Assembly: GCF_047495875.1 (NCBI RefSeq) | Contig: NC_092461.1 | Location: 48,365,101 to 48,429,100, forward strand | DNA length: 64,000 bases | DNA from: Pithys albifrons albifrons | Taxonomy: Eukaryota; Chordata; Aves; Passeriformes; Thamnophilidae | Direction of reading: 5' to 3' | Part shown: positions 24,171 through 36,332 of the stretch, piece after piece | Numbering within the stretch: the stretch's first letter is position 1 | Layout: every line of letters begins with the position of its first letter | Translations under genes and position numbers: made by a program | Notes under the pieces: model-generated | Seen by the model: only the letters and a program-made list of their open reading frames with translations | Told to the model about the DNA's origin: nothing | The model's database searches: none

Positions 24171-27100
24171 AGAATCCTACATACTTAAGCAGGCTCCATG
24201 CAAGCCCTGCATGGAGACATCCTTTCTAGGTGTGTGCCATGTTTTCCTGGATGTTTCGAGGTCAATAGCCTAGCAAATAGATCTAGCAAACACATTTCCA
24301 TCGTGGAACCACTGCTCTACCCTTGCTACATTTCAAAGGTGAATACTTTTCTTTTTGCATCTATTCTGCCTGACACAGAATTAAGTAGCACAAACTGCAG
24401 CTTGGTGGATACATGTTATCACAGACTATTATTCTCATTTCTTACAGCTCCCTAACTGTTGCAGCAAGTCAACTTCATACATTGTCTATTTTTGAATGTC
24501 AGACTTTGGTACCCAGATATTTAGTACACAATTCCCAATTAATTTTTTTACTTGTTTTCTGTAGATTGTCTCATTTATTATCAGCATAACATCAGTTTTA
24601 GAACAACTTAGACAATTAATTCAAGCATAGTCACAGTCTTTGTTACTCATTAACTGTTATTCAATTCAGTAGCACCTTCGAATTTTACAGCTTAAATGCA
24701 GATAAAAACTGCAAATGGAAATAATTGAGTTTACTATGAAAAGACCAAAAGACTAAAAGTTTAGCAGTTGTCTATATAAAGAAGTTCTGAAAGAAAAAAT
24801 CTTCTATTTTAAAAAGGATAAAAAGATTTAAGATAAATTGCAGTGATTTCTCTGGCTAGAAGTTGATCAAAACATCACCCAGGTGATTTTAAAATGTGAT
24901 TGTTAATAGAATGGTTACAATACTCAATAGAATCTGGCTTTGACAGAAATCATTTGATATACATTTTGCTGTATATTTAATATATATATATGTTTGATAA
25001 GGCAATTTTTCCTTGAAAATACTTGCTTTTTGCAAAAGAATATTTAACTCATCAATTTAAGAGCAAAACACAAGAGTATGTGTTACACTTAGGGGGTTTT
25101 GTGCTTTTTTAATGGCAAAACATAATCTTCTGCTATTGAAAAGCCCTTTTTCCCCCCAATAGATTCCAATAAAATACTGAATAATCAGAGCCAAAACAGA
25201 CCGATAATTTTATTTTTGTACTTTCAGGAGTCATTTTTTCTCCTTGAAATTCATTGTAAAATTAAAAGGTACTTTAACAACATTCTAAAATGTATTTATT
25301 CTCTGATTTCTAAATATATCATTAGCAATAGAAGCTTACACAAAAATTAAGCAAATGGGTGACAACAGAAATTACCTGTTGACAGATAAAGACAGCCAGT
25401 ATCAGTCTACTTTCAGATGTTTATATTTCAGCCAAAATCATTGTGTGTGAATGCAGTACTTTTGTTAACCACAGTATTACATTTAAAAATATCATGAATT
25501 TCTGATAGAGACATGGATACTCGAGATTAAAAAAAATTAGAAAATTATCAAAGCCAAAATAAATTAAAGAGAGCTTGAATTAAAAGAAAAAGAAAACTGA
25601 CAGCAACAGAAATATTTTCTGAGAATTTGCACATCTTTGACTAAAAAATCCACAGCAACCCACTTCTATAGTCAAAGTCATTAAAAGACTTTTAACACAT
25701 CAGCAAAATGCAGTCTGAGAAAAATAGAAATTAAAGAAAAGTTATTTTCTACATTACCATGTGTATAGAGCTCAGTTCTAGAATTCTGAATTTATTTCAT
25801 CCAGGTATATTTTTAGGTCTTATAATTGAACTTTAAATCCTGTACTTATAGGAAACAGAACTACAGCAATTTATTCCACAAACTTGTTATATTAAGAATA
25901 CAATAAAGTACTTGATTGAAAATATTAATGCTCTCAGCATTATGGGCCAGAGAGACTCTCTGCACTGAACAGTAAAATTCCTCACATATCACACATGAGC
26001 ATGACTGCTTACGTAACCTGAACACTCACAGGCTGCTGGGAGTGACATGACCTGTCATTCCAGACCAGACAACTGGTTGAACCATCAAGTTTCTGGCCCA
26101 AAATTACAAATACTGAGTAGTCCATAGGAAAACACAACAGCCACGAAACAGTCAATAACTAAAAAATTTCCTCACCTGGGAAATTCTTTGTTAGTGTAAT
26201 TGGTGTTTGATTTATTTCCTGAAGCAAAGAGCTTATTAGGGTAAAGGTGGGCAAGGGGAAGATAAAGGGAACCCATAAAACTACACACAGGTATTTCCAT
26301 TTGTAAGTCTGTCAAATTCTACTGGTTAGATCCTTAGCTCTACAGGTATTCTATAGAAACATTACTTTGAATATTTGCACGTGGTCTTATCCATGTTAGT
26401 TTTTACCTTCTTAATTATTTTTCAGCACAGCTACATTCCAATTATTTTGTCTTTCCAAGTTTTATCTAGATATTTAAAATTTTAAAATTTAAGTTGGTAT
26501 GTTATATAGAAATGCTACAGAACAATTTATACACTGTTTTGAGGGAATATAAATATCCAATGTAGCATCCATTTTATATTCAATGCTTTGAATGTTTCTA
26601 ATTACATCCTTAACAATAGACATTGTAAGAAACAATTATAGGATCAAAAAAGTATATTCATAATTACTATAAATTATCAAATTATTACTGGGCAGATCAA
26701 GATCTTCCCAGAGCTCCCAAACTCTAAAACAATTGCCAATACAAACCAAATATAAATCAAATACATGTTATATGCATTAATTATCAAAGATCTTAACACT
26801 ACTTGGATATTTGTTCAACTCCACAAGGGTTTCAAGAAGAAAACTGACAAGTGCTTCTGCAGCAATCTTTGCTGCTCTGTGTACTGCTCTGCTTTGATTT
26901 TTAAGGAGACAACGTCATTCCTGAAACACCATCAAATGAAAGATTTCAATCTTCAGCAGAGATCAGAGGATGCCACATGTAGCTGTAACAATGACCCATC
27001 TACTTACTGCAGGTTTCAGAGGGAAAAGGCAGTTATTGAACACTTTTGCACATTACAACAAGACTGAAAATTAAGATCTGTTTCTGAGGTATTCAAATTC

Positions 27101-30100
27101 AGCCTCTTCCACCTCCAGTGTTACAGCTATTACCTTTTGCACATTCTCTCACACAGGTAACCCACAAGGTGGTACTTGATTTATTGCTGAATCAGAATGT
27201 CTCAGTCTGCGGAACTGCATGCTCCAAGAGCATTTCAGCTGCATCTTCACTACTCAAATGAACTGAGCACATGCTTGACTCTTCTCTTTCCCAGTTTAAT
27301 TTTTCTTGGTCTTGTTCTCAGTTTAGATGATCACAAAGTAGTATGCTAGTATTCCTAATAGTACTATTCTTCTACACCAAACACAGAGAATTATGCTGTA
27401 TGTTAAACTTCAGTTACAGCTCTTGATTATCAGGAAGTGCAGCTTTACATACATCTGGTGAAGTAGAAAGTTTCAGTTTTATCACTAATATGAATCATTA
27501 AAGATGTAGTTGGAAAATCCTCTTTGATGTTCAGTATTTTTTTGTATGTGATATACTCTTACCTATGTTTGACTAAATAAGCTTCTTCAGCAAAAAATTC
27601 AGGTTTTATCTGGTCTTTTAGCTTTTTTATTCCAACTTTATTCCTGCTTGCTCTAACATACTATATTCCTAATTACTACACCACTCACTATGACTAATTA
27701 CTGTATTATGTAACAAGTTCTCTGCCTTTTTGTCAGTCATTATTTTCTCCTAAGAAACCAAATAAAACAAGTCTCAAGATAGTTTGAGGTTTAAATGTGT
27801 GTCAGCTAGTTGCCAGTCTCTGTTTTACCTTTATTCCTAAAGAAAGCAATAATTTTTCACTATTCTAACTACTATATAAATCCAACCCCCTTTAGTTTAA
27901 ACTTTTATGCTTTTAGTGACACAGACTTTTCATAGTGGCTAATGCAGCCTGTGTTGAGGGAAATCTCTCTTGATTCTACACTGATTTCACACTGATTGCA
28001 AACACTTCTTGCACTCACAGACAAGAAGTATCTTCTCTCATTTTTCTCAATAGCAACAAAACGTTTGAATTCTCCTCAGCTGTTCCACTGGGCATTTTCT
28101 AATCATGGGGCAAGGAGGGAGGAATGGCATGATTTCTCACATCTGTCATCCTTGGTTTTGTTAGCAGGAATTCCTGGCTCTGAGCAGTGCTGAGAATGGC
28201 CAGGCAAAGCAGTTACTCACCAAATGCAGTACTATCAATTTGTTTACCAGAAGAGCCAATGGCAGGAGCACCAAGCAAGAACCAAGGCAGAGAGACTCAG
28301 AGAGATATGATGAGGCAGTTTGGGAACTAACTTCAAAAGCCAGTTCAACCAAACATGAACAACGTGAATCTAGCATGAGCCTTGCTCAGCTCCCATCTTG
28401 GCTCTTCCCTCTTCACAGTGCATTTCACTGAAACACTTTAGAACTGGGAAGCTTAGTTTTTATGCAAACCAATAAACCAGCCGTAGAAAGATTGTTGAGG
28501 GAAATTACACAAATCAGGCAATGGTGCAGAGGCACAGTATGGCAAATGGCTCATTTTGTCTCTAGTGGAATACTTTTGTGTTTCTGTGGTTTTTTCTGTC
28601 TTTCCAGAATTCAAATTTTCCTGCATGTCATCTTCTATCAGCACTGCAATTCAGAGTTTAGTATATATCTTATTTGGTACAGTCTAATAGTACTCAATAA
28701 GCAGATATAGATAGCTGCTCCAATACCAGAAATTATCATACCTTATCCTTAGTGCCCACAGTGTTTTTCCTTTCATGTCTGCTTAGTTGTAAATATTATA
28801 TGGAAATAAATATATTGCTTGCTTTCCCGTGTCTGTCCTGAAACCATACTTCAGTAGCTTCTGAAAGAAGTCATTTGGGGAAATAACCCTTTTACACAAT
28901 GTATTACCTGCCAAACTAATGTATACAAAATATTATGGAACCAGAATAATTATTTTTCCAAAAATAACAAGACATGTATAAGAATAATAAAAATACAATC
29001 TGCAATTTTATGAAGGAAAAAATATGAAGGGAAAATCAATTTCACATTTCAGCAGCTTCTAAGAATACCAAGGTCTGGAAGTAAAGTTTTCCCCACAAGC
29101 TTCTTAGTGTATGACTATACACCACAGAAGGGTAAGAGGCTTCCTCTAAAGCCTCTACTGCTGACTTCCAGAGGAAGAACAAAGCTAGAGTGGTACAATA
29201 CAGGATACCTATTTTGATATTTAATACAACTTCTACTTTTATAGCCTTTGCTTCTTTAGCAAGGAAAGAATTTTTTTCTTAAAGTAATCATGAGGGACAT
29301 ATCATTGCGGTTGACTTCCATTTAAACAAAGAAACAGAACAGAAAGGTAAAAGAAAATTCCATGCCCTAGCTCTCCTGAATGTGGCCAAAAGTTTACTTT
29401 ATGACATTTTTCTAAGGAGTGGCCCACTTGACTGCCTGCTTGTCCAGAGTCACTGTATACTGCACAGAACATGGGATTTCAGTCAGCATCTGACATATGT
29501 GTTTCAGGTCGTGACTCTTAAGAATTTTTGTAGAAACCAGGTACGTAAATTGTACTTATTCATTTTCTGTCTCTAAATAATATAAGAACTTAATTAAGAG
29601 GAATTGAAGCATTGGTAGTAAAAAAGTGAAGACAGAATTCTCATTTGGCTTAAGAGAGTTATAGTTCTCCTATGGCTTTAAAACTACACAATTTTAAGAA
29701 TGTATCTTGTATTAATACATATATGTGAATCTTCAGTGTCTAGTTCCACAAGTTCATTGATAGAATAAAAAACTCATTTTCAAGTACTGAAACTACACTT
29801 CAGCAGAAGAGTAAATTAACTGTTTATTTCTGGAGACATTTTGTTTGATGTATGCAATAAATAAATCACCATATTCATAAATAATTCCATTTATAATTTT
29901 CCTCTTTAATACATTCCAATAATACTGAAGGTAAAATTTTAATTAAAAAGATAAAGTATTAGAGTAAGGCCCAGCAATATGGTGTAGATGAAATGGAAAA
30001 ACAAGGATAGTAAATACTTCCTTATGTCATTATATTCTATCCATCTCCTTCACATGAGAACCCATTTACTCAACACCAGTCCTACTTCTGACTCAAATTT

Positions 30101-31430
30101 CAGTCAAGCATAAAGGGAGCAGGAAAATCAGCAGATTAAATCTGGTTATACATACAATACATAAAGTCATATTTTTGTGGTACATACAATCACAACACTT
30201 ACGATAAGGTCTGCTCACAGTATTATGCTCATCTCTAAAAGGTAACATCTTTCAAAGCCCACAATATAGAAACACGTGAAAGTAATTTTGCCATAGGTGT
30301 CAAGAAAAGAAATATCTAAACATGACAGTATACCAAGTCCCTCCTACATGCTATTAAACATTCCGGTGCCTTGTGTAGTAAAAACTACATTTGTAAAAAC
30401 CCAAATAATCATGCAGCACATCTATAGAGTTTTAAAGTAAAGCCATTTTCAGTTTTGTTTTTTTTTTTATTTTGTCAAATCTATTTTTGTTAACAGGGTT
30501 TTCCATTTTGAAATGGGCTTTGTTGAAGCTCTTGCTCTATTTTCCCACACTGAAATGTATATTCAAGAAAGTAATTATAACAAGTGTATTAATCTACATT
30601 TTCTGCAAAACTAATAATACTTAATAAATTTGATAATATATTTGCCTTCAAATATTTAATGTCTCATTTTAGAGCAGCTTTGCCAATTCTGGGAGCAAGG
30701 AATTACAACCTGGAAATAAAAGTCTAAAACAGACTTCTCTTCCTCAGCCAGATTTATAGGTCAGAAATCTCATGTTTTCCACTTACAATCTGACCTCAAT
30801 TAATGAAGTCTTTTAGAGGACATGAAATTATTTTTGCATAATAGAAGTTTAAATTGAAAGTATCTTGATTATTTTAATTAACACACTCTACATGACATGA
30901 CCCTGTTCCAGATAGCACAAATTTTGGATAGTATATTTAAGGTTATACTACTAGACAGAGATTCAGATTCTTGGCAAACTGCCACAGCCGGAGTGCAAGC
31001 TTTGTGATGTATAACATACCTTTCCAAGTGCTAACTAAACAAAGCAACACTGCATCTTCCAGTTTTCAATTGATCAAGACAACTCTCTGTTTAACTATAT
31101 GAAAGCCATGAACAAGTTTCAATAGCTCTCATTCCATCTGTCACTCAATAAACATCTTTTTCACTGCTCTTTTAAGTCATGGACCTGTTGTTCACTCCAG
31201 TGGATAATTACACTACCTATTTGGTCTACTTTAACTTATCCTTCTTAAATTTTAATAACCAAGAACACTGTGTGTTAAGAGTTTGGCTTCACATTTTAAA
31301 AAAATTTTATTATAGACACACAAGACACTTTTATCGCAGCAAAAACCTGACACTCATCTATTACTTTCAAATAGGATGTTGGACATTTCAGTTTAGCATA
31401 TTTTGTTGCTTTTCAAAACAAAACTCCCTT

Positions 31431-31432
31431 GC
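31431..31432 (-). promoter_or_regulatory. RIMS2: Non-canonical GC 5' splice site
   Basis: The exon ending TCTAAG is followed by GCAAGG. No GT is available nearby that would keep the conserved YHSK-YRSG junction. Apart from the C, the site fits the GC-donor pattern (AAG|GCAAG). A canonical-looking internal site, AAACAG|GTAGCA, lies 45 nt upstream inside the exon (exon end 31478). Confidence 0.85.
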
Positions 31433-31533
31433 CTTAGAATGATAATCTTGTTCCAGCCTGGAATCTGATCCTGCTACCTGTTTGTACTTGCTCATTTTCA
31501 TTTGGCGACTCCTTTCTTCTACATCCATTGCAC
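31433..31533 (-). CDS. RIMS2: RIMS2 exon encoding AMDVEERSRQMK...DYHSK
   Basis: A 101-nt exon with acceptor AAACTTAACAG|GTGCAATG, preceded by an almost pure T run (about 17 T). It starts in phase 1, ends in phase 0 and contributes 33 whole codons: AMDVEERSRQMKMSKYKQVA then GSDSRLEQDYHSK. RIM2 has a closely similar sequence here (AMDIEERNRQMK, KYKQVAGSDPRLEQDYHSK), while RIM1 has a clearly different one (VHRFKQTTGSGSSQELD). It joins the YRSG exon without gain or loss of a base. The segment is polar and basic-acidic with no fold I can name, and lies in the flexible linker before C2B. The donor is GC. An internal GT site at KYKQ|VAG would shorten the exon in frame by 15 codons. Confidence 0.95.
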
Positions 31534-34500
31534 CTGTTAAGTTTAAAAAAAAAAAAAAAAAAGAAAAAATAAATACACAAGCAGTCCTCAATTCCAAGGT
31601 TAAAATTATGCTCATGGAAGTTTTAACAGAAAGAGATGAAATTTGATTTACTTAAATTCTGTGTATATAATTTTAGTTTCTGAAATACAGTTTTGCGGAA
31701 AAGTAAAAAGTTAAAACAGGAGGAAAATAGCAGATAAGTATTTCAGCACAATCTTAGCAAATGTTGTATTATCTACACAATTCAAATGGAACCAACTTTG
31801 TGAAAAACTCAATATAAATGGAACACAATGTTTCCACGGAATATAAAGTTACTATTTCAAAAATATGCAAGAGAAATCGAGTCATTTAATAGAAAGGAAT
31901 GCAAATACAGCTTGCTTATTTTGGGTGCAGATCTTGGTCCTGCATTTACATACCAAATTACTAATCAAGTGACAACCACAGACTAGCAGACCCTGTGTTT
32001 GCTATTGGATCATATTCTTACTGTGCTCAAAACAATTTAAAGATGCCTAAAGGAATCTTAAAGAGCCACCCAGTGGCATCACTCTATTACATTCTAATGA
32101 CACACAACTTCAAGAACAATTTCAGTATTCACTCTCCTTGGATCAAATCCATAATTAGTTTCTGTCAGGCATGGGTTCTTACAACATGACTCAGGCTGCA
32201 GCTGGTTTCAACCAACTGGCACTGTAACACCATGATTTACTTTGTAAAATAATAAGGCAGTAAGCACCAAAGCTGAGGTGGAGGACTGAGAAATAGAAAA
32301 ATAAAAGGAAGACAACAGCTCAGGAAAGGTTTTCAAACAAAATATAATTAGCTATTATTCACACACAGGTTAGATTCTTTTCCACTTTAACATGGTATAA
32401 ATCAAGAATAGTTTATTATCCCCTAAATGCTAGAAAGTATTCATTTTGACTGTCTTAAACTTTCCATAATTTTAACATTCAAAAGTTGTCTAGGATTAAA
32501 ATTTCAGAATCCCACTAGTCATAAGTGGAAGTTTCTCTATATTATGTGTATTGAACAATCTGAGATTTCAGTGTACTACATAAACCTGATTTAAACTCTA
32601 AACCTCTCCTCTAAGTCATAACCTAATATTAAAGAAGGGCTCTGCACAGGACCTATGCAAGGCTTCTGAGCTTTGTATTTTCTTTCTTGAGAAAAATAAA
32701 CGTAGCAGCAAATACTGTGAGAGGTGCCAAGTCAGTGTTGGGGCACTTCATAAGAAATCTGCAAGGAGAGGAAGTGAAAGGATGTGGGAATGCAAGACTA
32801 AGTTATACTGTTTTCTATAAACCCTCTGGCTTCTAATTTTTCCATTCTAAGTCTCCATCTTTATTCCTCAAAGCAAGATGAAGGAAAAGATTTCATCAAT
32901 AATTTTAAGAGAAATTAAGAAAAATTAATTATAAAGAAGAAATGATGTTTTATAAGGAAAAATAAAATCAAAAAGAGAGCAGCAGATGAAAATTCTTAAA
33001 ATAGAATACAACTTGTTTTTCCTATCACAATTTTCCTCAACTATTATAGATCCCATAGCAGTATTTGTCAATTTATCATTAAGATGAAGTGACTTTTTTA
33101 GGATGGAGTTTTAAAAGCTCTAAAGATAATTTTTTTCTCTTGGAAACAAAAACTTTACATTGGAAAATGAATTTTTTTTCCAATGACAAAAGTCACATAA
33201 GTTATTTTTGAAGTAAAATAACTTCTGTTCGAAGACAGAAGCCATCTTTTGCTGAAACCATAACATTCTGCAAATTCACCTGACATTTTCAGTAGTGTAA
33301 AAAAGGAAATATTTTTCACAAAAGGGGAAATATTGTCAATTTTTCTTGCTTTCTTATGAAATCATCACATGTGTTCTTTGTCTGTAGACATTCTGCCAAA
33401 TTGCAGGAAATTACAAGAAGTGATGAAATAACACTTCTTGAGCATAAACGAGACATTTCACAATTACTTGAGAAAATATCCATTCTTACCTATGGTCAGT
33501 TGGCAAAGTGAAAGCTACATTGTCACAAATCCAAATGCCTACAATATGCAAATCAAGCACTCTGAAATATGCCTTTCAAAAGGGGAGCATATCGTATAAT
33601 ACCTTGGTGTGAGTCCTCTGCAGCAAAACAAGCAAAATTTGTGGATTATTTTTGTCTCAAGAGAAAAATAAGTTAGAAAAAATTTGCAAAAATATTCAAT
33701 TGCCATAAAATCTTATTAAAGGAAAATCTAACTTGCTTTGTATTTTTGAAACTGTCTTTAGCAAGTGAGTTAATTCAGTTATATGCAAAAAGAGGAAAAC
33801 CTGAGGGCAGTGGAAAGTTCATAATGTAGAAGATCAGCTCTGGTTCTACTGTACAAGGACCTGACCTGCAGAACCTCCCATTCCCGTGGTGGAGCGCACA
33901 GGCCTGTTGCACCAAGTGTGGAAATGCAGGGCTATCCCCAACTCCCCTTCTGCTGACAAACCTTTACCTGCTAGAACCCATGGAGGGGGTTTAGCAGGAG
34001 CAGAAAATTCTCCTAGAGACTTCAGTAACTTTCTGTGTGCATTGAGTTTTTAACATGGGTTTGATAGCCAAGGCTGAACATCCCAAGAACTCCACTGTAA
34101 TCAGAAACTGTTTATGGAGTATGTGTAGACAAACCAGAACTAACCTGAATCTAACCACTAATCAACAGTGGTGAAAATGTAGGAGCATAAGCTTTCACAT
34201 ATCTGAATAAACATGAGGGCTGTCTGAGCCCTTGTGTTATTCAGATTCTTAGCTAGAGCCCAGCACAACACATTTTCAGGACTACAGGCTGACACTAGAA
34301 AAATTAAAGTTACTTTTCACATATTGATGTACTGCCACAATATACCAAAGCAAATACAACTGAATTTGGCCAGGGAAAATGGGTTTATTTGTACATTTGT
34401 GCCTTAATTTCCTTCCAGAATTTTGGTTCTAAATGATAGCTGTACCTCCAACATATCCAATGAAACACTCAAATTTCAGCTATAGGAACACAAAAACCAC

Positions 34501-36296
34501 TAAACATAACTGGGATCATTGCACTGTAGGCAACATGCTGGCATTTTGATTATTTTGAATAACTCTCTGACATTAAAAATGCATGGCCTGAAAGTTGGCT
34601 CAGTGGGTGTTTCGTGGGAAATTCCTGTATGACAAGAGCCAGCTGCTGATTCATTACCAGCTATTCTCCACCTTTTTGAAAGAGAGTGTGCTGATGGAAA
34701 ACAGTGCAACTAGTCCTTAAATGCCAGAATAAGACACCCAAGTACTGTGCACAGCAGCCCTGTAACCTGCCCTCAGATCCACAGTTTTGCCAGAGTTTAG
34801 CTCTAGTGACTACTGTAAATTAAAACTTAGGCCACATGAATTGTACTTTGACCTTTGTTTTTATCTATGGAAATGTAACCAATAGACAAATAATTACAAC
34901 TTTAGCTACAGGATGTTCTGTAACAAAAATAGGGAAATGTCTCAAGACACAGACAGAAAGGGAGCCTGGAGGCTGTAGGAATACATCAGAAAAGTTCAGA
35001 TGCTGCAAACAAGATTAGATGAGCAGAAGTGCTATCAGGAAATCAAGCCACCCATAGAGACTATAAAATCCAGTAACAAGCAACAGGTGGCACCCAGCTC
35101 AGGCTGTAACTACTATTGTCTATTAACATAGTAGAAGAAGGAACTAATTCTTTTTTATTGAAGTGGACCTAGGGACAAGCCCTACTGAGGTGATATCAGT
35201 GTAATTCCTACCATGGTCTAGGTGGTGGCTATGTAATTCCAGTCCTACAACAGGATTCAGGGCAGACACTGGAATCACTGCTCCAGCTTCAAATAAAAAA
35301 ACATTATTTTCATGTTTTAGCTTGAAATAAGATAACATTCAGCTACTTCACCATTAAAGCTTACCCCATAACTGAAAACTAAATGATTGTTTCATTTAAA
35401 GGGCAGTAATCAGTGATTTGGTTAATACCTAACTTTTCCTGACCTCAGCTGCTCAGGGAGTTTATGAGGAGATAAGCAATTATTCAATTCAGCCTGGAGC
35501 TAAAGAGCTAAATTTGCTCTTCAGGTGAAATATTTGCTACTCTCTAGGGTAGGTAAGACCCTTCAATTGATAGCCTGTGATCCACACCAGAGACAAAAGT
35601 GACAACAAACTTGCCTTATCACCCAGCTTAGCCTAAGGCAAACATACCTATTTTAAAAATAAAAATAAGATCAGCTGGGACATCTGTTCTTTCATTCTTT
35701 CTTTTGTTGTCTTCTTCAGAGGGAGTTACTAAACCATTCTTGCTCCTACAGACTTTGATGGTAATTTGTTTGGAGGAGTGTGCTGTACAGTGAGGCTTTG
35801 GGGGCACAGAGAATAAAAGGGAAACTGAGGTATGGAAGTAGAGTGGAATTTCTCCTATAATTTTGGGACAGATTTAGTTTTGGATACATATGGACAAAAG
35901 GGATATGAAATTTGGGAGGTACAGCCACTCAGGCATAGGAAAAATCTAGTGCTGAAGGGACAAAAGAAACACTGAGATTTTGGAAATGAGAAACCTGTAA
36001 TATGGAAGAAAAAGGAGATGTGTGTCTCGAGAGGGAAGGACAGAATAGAAAAAGTTTATGACAGCCTTCTTTTGCTGATTCTGGTTTCTGACTTCCCATT
36101 TCTCACTCTAATTTGACTCCCTTAAAAAAGCAAAGGAAATATGTTTGGGAAACATTCCATTTCCCATTGTCTGTTTTGAAATCCCCCAAATACATCAAAA
36201 TTGTGATCCAACTCTATGCTACACACTTGCTTAAACATAATAGATCAACGAACTTTAAGGCAAGAACACAAACACATTTTGGATAAGTCACCCTAC
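31534..36296 (-). other. RIMS2: RIMS2 intron (4763 nt)
   Basis: A phase-1 intron, donor CAG|GTAGGG, acceptor TTAACAG. The acceptor depends on a long T run on the minus strand (plus-strand A run about 31545-31562). A GC-richer patch at about 33840-33990 is unassigned. No transposon or second gene is recognised. Confidence 0.75.
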
Positions 36297-36332
36297 CTGT
36301 ATCCCCATTCTCTGGATCTGCTTTTCTTTCTT
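36297..36332 (-). CDS. RIMS2: Candidate RIMS2 36-nt cassette microexon
   Basis: Acceptor TTATTTATAG|AAGAAAG and donor ATACAG|GTAGGG bound 36 nt that start and end in phase 1. It encodes ERKADPENGDT plus two split codons, and joins the next exon as DPENGDT-G-AMDVEE. The phase matches its neighbours on both sides and the length keeps the frame when skipped. The peptide is charged and hydrophilic, like the rest of the linker. The acceptor tract is only moderately pyrimidine-rich, which would suit regulated inclusion. I infer this exon from splice signals and phase, not from remembered RIM2 sequence. Confidence 0.68.

Larger units (their letters stand above)
11417..31432 (-). other. RIMS2: RIMS2 intron (about 20.0 kb, GC-AG)
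   Basis: The largest complete intron in the window, in phase 0. Its 5' splice site is GC (AAG|GCAAGG) and its acceptor is TTGCAG. It holds two CR1 LINE 3' ends on the plus strand, a 22-A run, an A/C-rich low-complexity tract and a 16-bp inverted repeat. GC-richer patches near 13430-13710, 15040-15330 and 23600-23790 could be eroded repeats, but I could not assign them. No other gene was found. Confidence 0.85.

Noticed and set aside
11244..31533. Assignment to RIMS1 rather than RIMS2
   Set aside because: The peptide has KYKQVAGSD, YHSKYRSG and SRFSSTSYMSVQSERPRGN, all RIM2-type; RIM1 has distinct residues at these positions.
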